Shown: positions 52,048-56,150 of the stretch, piece after piece
How positions within the stretch are numbered: position 1 is the first letter of the stretch
Layout of the letters: every line of letters starts with the position of its first letter
From: Pseudofrankia coriaricola
GTDB lineage: Bacteria > Actinomycetota > Actinomycetes > Frankiales > Frankiaceae
Reading direction: 5' to 3'
Assembly: GCF_001854805.1 (NCBI RefSeq)
Contig: NZ_MBLO01000223.1
Coordinates: forward strand, 54,607-110,756
DNA length: 56,150 bases
Position numbers and translations under genes: made by a program
The notes under the pieces: generated by a model
The model's database searches: none
What the model was told of the DNA's origin: nothing
The model's input: only the letters and a program-made list of their open reading frames with translations

Positions 52048-52611
52048 CTAGGAATGTCGCCGCAGCGCTCGGAGGGTGAGCTCGACGTGGTGCCCGATGT
52101 CCGCAATATCCGGTTGTGGGACGAGTTGGAGTATTCGCACCGTGCCGAGGAACTGGTAGGCGATGTCGGTGGCCGTGATGTCGTCGGCAAGCGTGTGGTC
52201 GGTGCGGGAGCGTTCGACGGCGTCGTGTCCGACGCCGGTCAGGTGGGTGAGGCACCGCTGGAGGTCGGCGCCTGCGGGTTCGGCGTTCGCGAGCAGGTCG
52301 ACCGCCGCCCGGTTACGGACCAGAGGGGTCAGCGCCGTGGTGAAGAACGCCCGGAGGGCCTCGATCGCGGGCTGATCCGGGGACAGACCGGACGTCGCCA
52401 GGCCGGCCAGATCGGTGCCGGTGACCTCGTGCACCAGGTCCTGGCGTGTCGGGAAGTGCCGGTAGAGCGTGCCGACGCCCACGCCCGCTTCCTTGGCGAT
52501 CGCGCGCATGTCGACGTTCAGGCCGCACTCCCGCAACATCGTGGTGGCCGCGGCGACGATACGGGCCCGGTTGGCGGCCACGTCGCGTCGCGGGCCCTGC
52601 GTGCGCTCCAC
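52048..52611 (-). CDS. TetR-family transcriptional regulator
   Basis: 187 residues from GTG 52611 (VERTQGPRRDVAANRARIVAAATTMLRECGLNVDMRAIAKEAGVGVGTLYRHFPTRQDLVHEV), with a C-terminal domain of the TetR_C (RHFPTRQDLV) subgroup. An ATG at 52653 is in frame but lies inside an operator copy, so the GTG start is preferred. Divergent from the SDR at 52721; two copies of a 14-bp operator lie between them. Predicted to repress itself and the SDR. Confidence 0.86.
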   Translation of the reverse strand: MERTQGPRRDVAANRARIVAAATTMLRECGLNVDMRAIAKEAGVGVGTLYRHFPTRQDLVHEVTGTDLAGLATSGLSPDQPAIEALRAFFTTALTPLVRNRAAVDLLANAEPAGADLQRCLTHLTGVGHDAVERSRTDHTLADDITATDIAYQFLGTVRILQLVPQPDIADIGHHVELTLRALRRHS

Positions 52612-52644
52612 GACGACAAGCCTAGCGGCCCGCCACGCCGCACC

Positions 52645-52694
52645 GGAACGCATGTTCCGATGTGCTATCTTCGCCAAAACGGAACATTCGTTCC
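52645..52694. promoter_or_regulatory. Two copies of the operator GGAAC-N4-GTTCC
   Basis: GGAACGCATGTTCC (52645-52658) and GGAACATTCGTTCC (52681-52694), each a perfect 5-bp dyad with a 4-base spacer and each followed by GATG. The centres are 36 bases apart and bracket an AT-richer segment (TGCTATCTT) that probably holds the overlapping promoters of the divergent tetR and SDR genes. Confidence 0.75.
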
Positions 52695-52720
52695 GATGCG
52701 GTGGGAGTGTGGGAGTGGCG

Positions 52721-53551
52721 ATGAAGACGATCGTGATCACTGGAGGAACCGACGGGATGGGAGCGGCACTCGCGCGTCACTACCTGCGGGAGGGCGACCG
52801 GGTCGTCGTGGTGGGCCGCAGCCGAGCCAAGTTCGAGGCGCTGCTCGCCTCGTCGACTGCCGACGGCGTCGCCGCGACCGGTCGCGCGTCGTTCATCGCG
52901 GCCGATCTGTCGCTCGTCGCCGAGAGCGAACGGGTGGTCGAGCAGATAAGGCCGTCACACGAGCGCATCGATGTACTCGTGCTGGCCGCGTCGTTCATCC
53001 GCCAGAAGCGCCACGAGACCGCGGAGGGTCATGAGGCATCGTGGGTGCTGTTCTTCGTCTCCAAGTACATCTTGGTCGCCGGGCTGGCGTCGCTGCTCGC
53101 GAACAGCGATCGCCCGATAGTCGTGAACACGTCGGTGCCGGGCGCGAAGGCCGGGGCGATCGATTTCGACGATCTCGAATCCGCGCAGCGCTTCAGCTTC
53201 GCCCGGTCCAATGCCCAGCAGCGGCGGGCCAACGAGCTGCTCGGAGTCCTCGTGACCAGTAACAACCCGGCGCTCACCTACCTCACGTGGGGACCCAGGC
53301 GGCTGGTCAGGACCAGCCTCGCCGGCGACGTCGGGCGAGGGATGAAGATCGCCTCCGTCGTTCTGGGGGCTGTCGCCGGGCAACGGCCGGACGATGCGAT
53401 AGCGCCGATCATCGCACTCGTCGCCGACCCGCCCGCTGGCCGCGCCGCCTACCGCGGCGCCACGCAGGTCGCGCTCGTCCAAGGCCCGGACGATACCGAC
53501 GATGCTCGCCGGCTCGAGGCGCAGACCGCCGCCCTCGTCACCGGCCGCTGA
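52721..53551 (+). CDS. SDR-fold protein without the classical catalytic Tyr/Lys
   Basis: 276 residues. Seen: MKTIVITGGTDGMGAALARHYLREGDRVVVVGRSRAKFEALL (good NADP-type cofactor site with Gly-rich loop and Arg after beta-2), AADLSLVAESERVVEQI, DVLVLAASFIR for the NAG region, NTSVPGAKAG for the Ser strand. Where YxxxK should follow, the sequence is RFSFARSNAQQRRANELL: no Tyr and no Lys. It resembles the protochlorophyllide-reductase-like branch of SDRs but appears catalytically altered. ATG at 52721 with GGGAG upstream. Controlled by the adjacent TetR through two operators. Confidence 0.85.
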   Translation: MKTIVITGGTDGMGAALARHYLREGDRVVVVGRSRAKFEALLASSTADGVAATGRASFIAADLSLVAESERVVEQIRPSHERIDVLVLAASFIRQKRHETAEGHEASWVLFFVSKYILVAGLASLLANSDRPIVVNTSVPGAKAGAIDFDDLESAQRFSFARSNAQQRRANELLGVLVTSNNPALTYLTWGPRRLVRTSLAGDVGRGMKIASVVLGAVAGQRPDDAIAPIIALVADPPAGRAAYRGATQVALVQGPDDTDDARRLEAQTAALVTGR

Positions 53552-53569
53552 GCAGTCTGCACGGAAACT

Positions 53570-53757
53570 GACAAACCTGGCCGAGCGGCGCGGATCGTCC
53601 GTTCGGCTTCAGCGGCGGGGCCCGCAGCGATGTAACGCTGGGTACGGCCGTGTCCGATCTCCTCGATCAATCTGGCGGCCTTGAGGCCCTGCAGGACTCG
53701 GATCGTCTGGTCGGGCATCAGACCCTCGTCGCGGGCGTAGGTCGCCCGGCGGGCGCC
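53570..53757 (-). pseudogene. Winged-helix fragment, possibly from a Fic-type or regulatory protein
   Basis: Minus-strand frame GARRATYARDEGLMPDQTIRVLQGLKAARLIEEIGHGRTQRYIAAGPAAEAERTIRAARPG: a winged-helix DNA-binding-like segment (ARDEGLxxxxTxRVLxxLxxAxLIEEIGHGRTQRY). No N-terminal part or start. The rest of 53552-54173 contains no recognisable gene. Confidence 0.4.
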
Positions 53758-54173
53758 TTCTGGGCGGTAGCGGCACAGAGCACGGCGACCGACCGCTCCC
53801 ACCCCGGCCGGACGCTCCTGCAGTTGGGCGAAGCGGCCCGAGCTAGGCTCGGGACAACCTCGACGACCTCCTGTGGGCCCGCCGGCGTACGACGACGTAC
53901 TTCTCCACGGTCACGAGACCATCGCCCTCGCCGTGGAGACAGCCGAGCGCGCCTGGCCTGACCTGCCGAGCCCGACCTGGCCGACGGGCTACCGACCGGG
54001 CCGCCGGGGCTGGTCGGGGAAGCCTCACCGTGGGCACACAGCGTTCCCCGCCTGTCACCCGGTCCAGGTTCCACTCATAGTGAGTAATCAGGCCCTCATC
54101 TGGTCCCGCGCCTGCGCAGATCGTCGCGATTCGCAGTCGAAGGACTGCGGTACGCTCCAGTGAGGGTGGAGAG

Positions 54174-55826
54174 ATGTCCGGAGTTCGCGGCGGTGCACTA
54201 GGCCCGCGGCGGCCGGCCGTTCGGGGTCGCGCGCCGCGGTCGTTTCAGTACGTGATCGTAGGATCCGCGGCCATCGTCGGTTGCGCCCTAGCTTGCGCGC
54301 TATTCCTAGACCGGCAGACGGCCGGGGCCGCCATCAACGCCATGTCTGCCGCCGCCCTGCTGGCCACGGCCGTCGCATGCTTCTGGACCGCCCGCCTGGC
54401 GCGCGGTACCGAGCGGCGCTGGCGGCTTCTCATCGGTCTCGCCGCGGCCGGCGCGGTTGGCCCCAGCATCGGAACGGCGCAGGCGATGATGGCCGGCGGC
54501 TCTACGATGGGTCGGTATTCTCCGGCGCAGGCGGGTTTTCTCGTCCTCTATGCGGTGGCGCTGGCGGGCCTGCTGTCGCTGCCCACGGACTCCAAAGAAA
54601 AAATGGCCGGAGGTGCCGGGTCGCCGCGGCGCGGCGGATATCGCTGGTACGCCGTAACCTTGCTGGACTGCGTGCTGATCGTCGGTTCGATCGTCCTGCT
54701 CGAATGGGTCACGATGCTCGGCGCGATTTTCCGCGCGGGGGCGCCCGACCTCACGCAGTTTCTGGTGGTTGCGGGTACCCCCATTGGGGGCCTGACGCTC
54801 ACCACGGCTGTCGCGCTCATCGCATTCTTCCGCCGGTCTCCCTCGCCGCTGACGCTAGCGTTTCTCGGCGCGGGCCTGCTGTTTATCGCAATCTTCGGCA
54901 GCATCTTCGCCTACCTTACCGCGAGCAAAATCTACAACCCCCCGGCGGCGGCCTACGTCGGATTCACGGTCGGCGATCTGCTGTTGTTTCTTTCGGCGCT
55001 AGTGCCAGCCCGGGCAGCCACGCCGGACGACGAACTAACGTCACTGTCCGGCCCGCGATCGATGTGGGCGCATGCCGTACTACCATACGTCGCGCTCGTC
55101 GCCGCGGGCCTGGTGGTCGGTGTCAAAATGCTCGCTGACCGGTCGCTGGATTGGTTCGAGACCTACAGCATGGTGGGGCTGCTGCTGGTCGCGCTGGTCC
55201 GGCAGATGCTCACGCTCGCGGAGAACACCCAACTGCTCGCCGAGATCCGGAAAGGCGAAAAGCAGCTCCATTACCAGGCGTACCACGATCCGCTAACAGG
55301 ATTAGCGAACAGGGCCCTGTTCACTCGACGGCTGCAACGGGCACTCGACCACGGGGCCAACGGCTCCAAATCACCCACCACCGGATCCGTCATTTTCATG
55401 GATCTTGACAAGTTCAAGTACGTAAACGACACTTTCGGGCATGCCGCCGGGGATGAGCTACTCAAGATCAGCGCGGAACGGATCCGGGCGGGAACCCGCG
55501 CGGGAGACACGGTCGCACGACTCGGCGGCGACGAGTTCGCCGTCATCCTGAATGGCGGCGACCCGGACACTAGGAGTATGGGTGAGCGGCTCACGAAGGC
55601 CATGCAGGAGCCGTGCCTATTAGGCGGTCAGCCTTACGTCCCCCGAGTCAGCGTCGGCTTGGTCACCCTCGATTCCTCCGCTCAGCCAGCCACTCCCGAC
55701 CTTCTGCTCCACCAAGCCGACCAGGCGATGTACGCGGCCAAACGAGAGGGCACGGGCGGGCTGATCATCTACCATCCCGATTGCCCACTCTCCAAGGTCA
55801 GCGCGACCGCGGCGCACAGCGAGTGA
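54174..55826 (+). CDS. Membrane-anchored GGDEF diguanylate cyclase
   Basis: 550 residues: about nine to ten hydrophobic segments (residues ~20-345), a short coiled linker (LTLAENTQLLAEIRKGEKQLHYQAYHD) and a GGDEF domain from DPLTGLANRALFTRRL to the end. The active site RLGGDEF is intact (Gly451-Phe455), and RAGD (442-445) five residues earlier is a classical inhibitory I-site, so it should make and be feedback-inhibited by c-di-GMP. FMDLDKFKYVND carries the metal/substrate residues. The membrane part is not MHYT or MASE1 by eye; sensor type unknown. ATG at 54174 with GGTGGAGAG just upstream. No EAL domain follows. Confidence 0.92.
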   Translation: MSGVRGGALGPRRPAVRGRAPRSFQYVIVGSAAIVGCALACALFLDRQTAGAAINAMSAAALLATAVACFWTARLARGTERRWRLLIGLAAAGAVGPSIGTAQAMMAGGSTMGRYSPAQAGFLVLYAVALAGLLSLPTDSKEKMAGGAGSPRRGGYRWYAVTLLDCVLIVGSIVLLEWVTMLGAIFRAGAPDLTQFLVVAGTPIGGLTLTTAVALIAFFRRSPSPLTLAFLGAGLLFIAIFGSIFAYLTASKIYNPPAAAYVGFTVGDLLLFLSALVPARAATPDDELTSLSGPRSMWAHAVLPYVALVAAGLVVGVKMLADRSLDWFETYSMVGLLLVALVRQMLTLAENTQLLAEIRKGEKQLHYQAYHDPLTGLANRALFTRRLQRALDHGANGSKSPTTGSVIFMDLDKFKYVNDTFGHAAGDELLKISAERIRAGTRAGDTVARLGGDEFAVILNGGDPDTRSMGERLTKAMQEPCLLGGQPYVPRVSVGLVTLDSSAQPATPDLLLHQADQAMYAAKREGTGGLIIYHPDCPLSKVSATAAHSE

Positions 55827-56031
55827 TCAGCTGAGCGTCTCTACAGGTGTGTGAGCGCGATCTCAGCGGGGGGCAAGCGCCTGCAACGGCTGCTCGCCCG
55901 GGCTGTCTGGGTACGCCGACGAGGTCCGCGACGACCTGCGCGGCTATGTCGTCGAGCGGCTCGGCACCCTCTCGCTGGCCCGGCTCCTCCCCCGCCCGCG
56001 CTGGTCGACGTTTCTCGTCACGCCGGCAACT

Positions 56032-56150
56032 CCGGTCCAGGCTCCGTGCGCGAACGCCTACACCGAACGCTGGGTCCGCACCGTCCGCGCCGAGTGCCTC
56101 GACTGGGCCATGATGTACTTGGACCCTGCAGGTCCGATGCTTTCGCTGTC
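56032..56150 (+). pseudogene. IS3/IS481-type transposase catalytic-core fragment at window edge
   Basis: Frame reads PVQAPCANAYTERWVRTVRAECLDWAM, the end of the rve integrase core (RANAYxERWVRTVRxECLDW) including the catalytic Glu. The preceding 200 bases contain GYADEVRDDLRGYVVERLGTLSLARLL in another context, not clearly the same gene. The sequence after 56112 does not continue the family, so it is likely a fragment even beyond the window edge. Confidence 0.6.

Noticed and set aside
1-56150. CRISPR arrays
   Set aside because: No regularly spaced repeats seen; the only tandem repeat is the 16-bp duplication at 39653.

Overview
The window is very GC-rich (roughly 70% by eye) with strong codon-position bias, so most real genes have long mirror reading frames on the opposite strand. 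The gene content (F420-type LLM oxidoreductase, many P450s, SDRs, CMD-family and TetR proteins, MoaE-MoaA-MoaD, a Frankia/Streptomyces-like IS remnant set) points to a soil actinobacterium, most likely Frankia or a close relative. That assignment is inference from gene content, not a database result. Much of the window is accessory genome: many small gene remnants lie between intact genes.

Layout. 1-7967: a catabolic-looking block. It starts with a truncated SDR and a carboxymuconolactone-decarboxylase (CMD) family gene. A minus-strand set of genes follows, reading tetR, SDR, a 59-residue small protein, alpha/beta hydrolase, SDR, and 3-hydroxyisobutyrate-dehydrogenase-like enzyme. The small protein, hydrolase and second SDR are translationally coupled by stop/start overlaps. 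A tandem-CMD gene is divergent from tetR. 8185-12984: an ABC-type substrate-binding lipoprotein, a DHFR/RibD-like reductase, a SnoaL/NTF2-like protein and several remnants. 12985-16674: a P450, a secreted sulfatase and a small hypothetical gene. 16757-23528: a three-gene DAB (DUF2309) inorganic-carbon-accumulation operon, in which DabA is followed by two different NuoL/M/N-like membrane subunits, each start overlapping the previous stop. 23955-28899: a second P450, a phosphotransferase, an SDR carrying a stray acyl-CoA-dehydrogenase N-terminus upstream, and an LLM monooxygenase.

29245-45884 holds three different molybdopterin (bis-MGD) oxidoreductases. They are interleaved with hrpB, an NmrA-like protein/TetR divergent pair, a P-loop ATPase, the moaE-moaA-moaD operon and an AraC regulator. 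The co-location of three Mo enzymes with cofactor-synthesis genes suggests a molybdoenzyme island. moaC, moeA, mog, moeB and modABC are not in the window.

46000-56150 is mosaic: an MFS remnant, a small membrane protein, a class II Fic protein with a probable leaderless promoter, tRNA-like and IS701-like fragments, a TetR/MFS divergent pair with an inverted-repeat operator, a TetR/SDR divergent pair with two copies of a GGAAC-N4-GTTCC operator, a membrane GGDEF diguanylate cyclase, and an integrase/transposase fragment at the edge.

The most interesting items are the dabA-dabB1-dabB2 operon with a membrane subunit lacking the usual charged residues, the coupled small protein in the hydrolase operon, the Fic gene whose operator-like palindrome sits inside its own promoter, and the paired TetR operators next to an SDR that has lost its catalytic Tyr/Lys.
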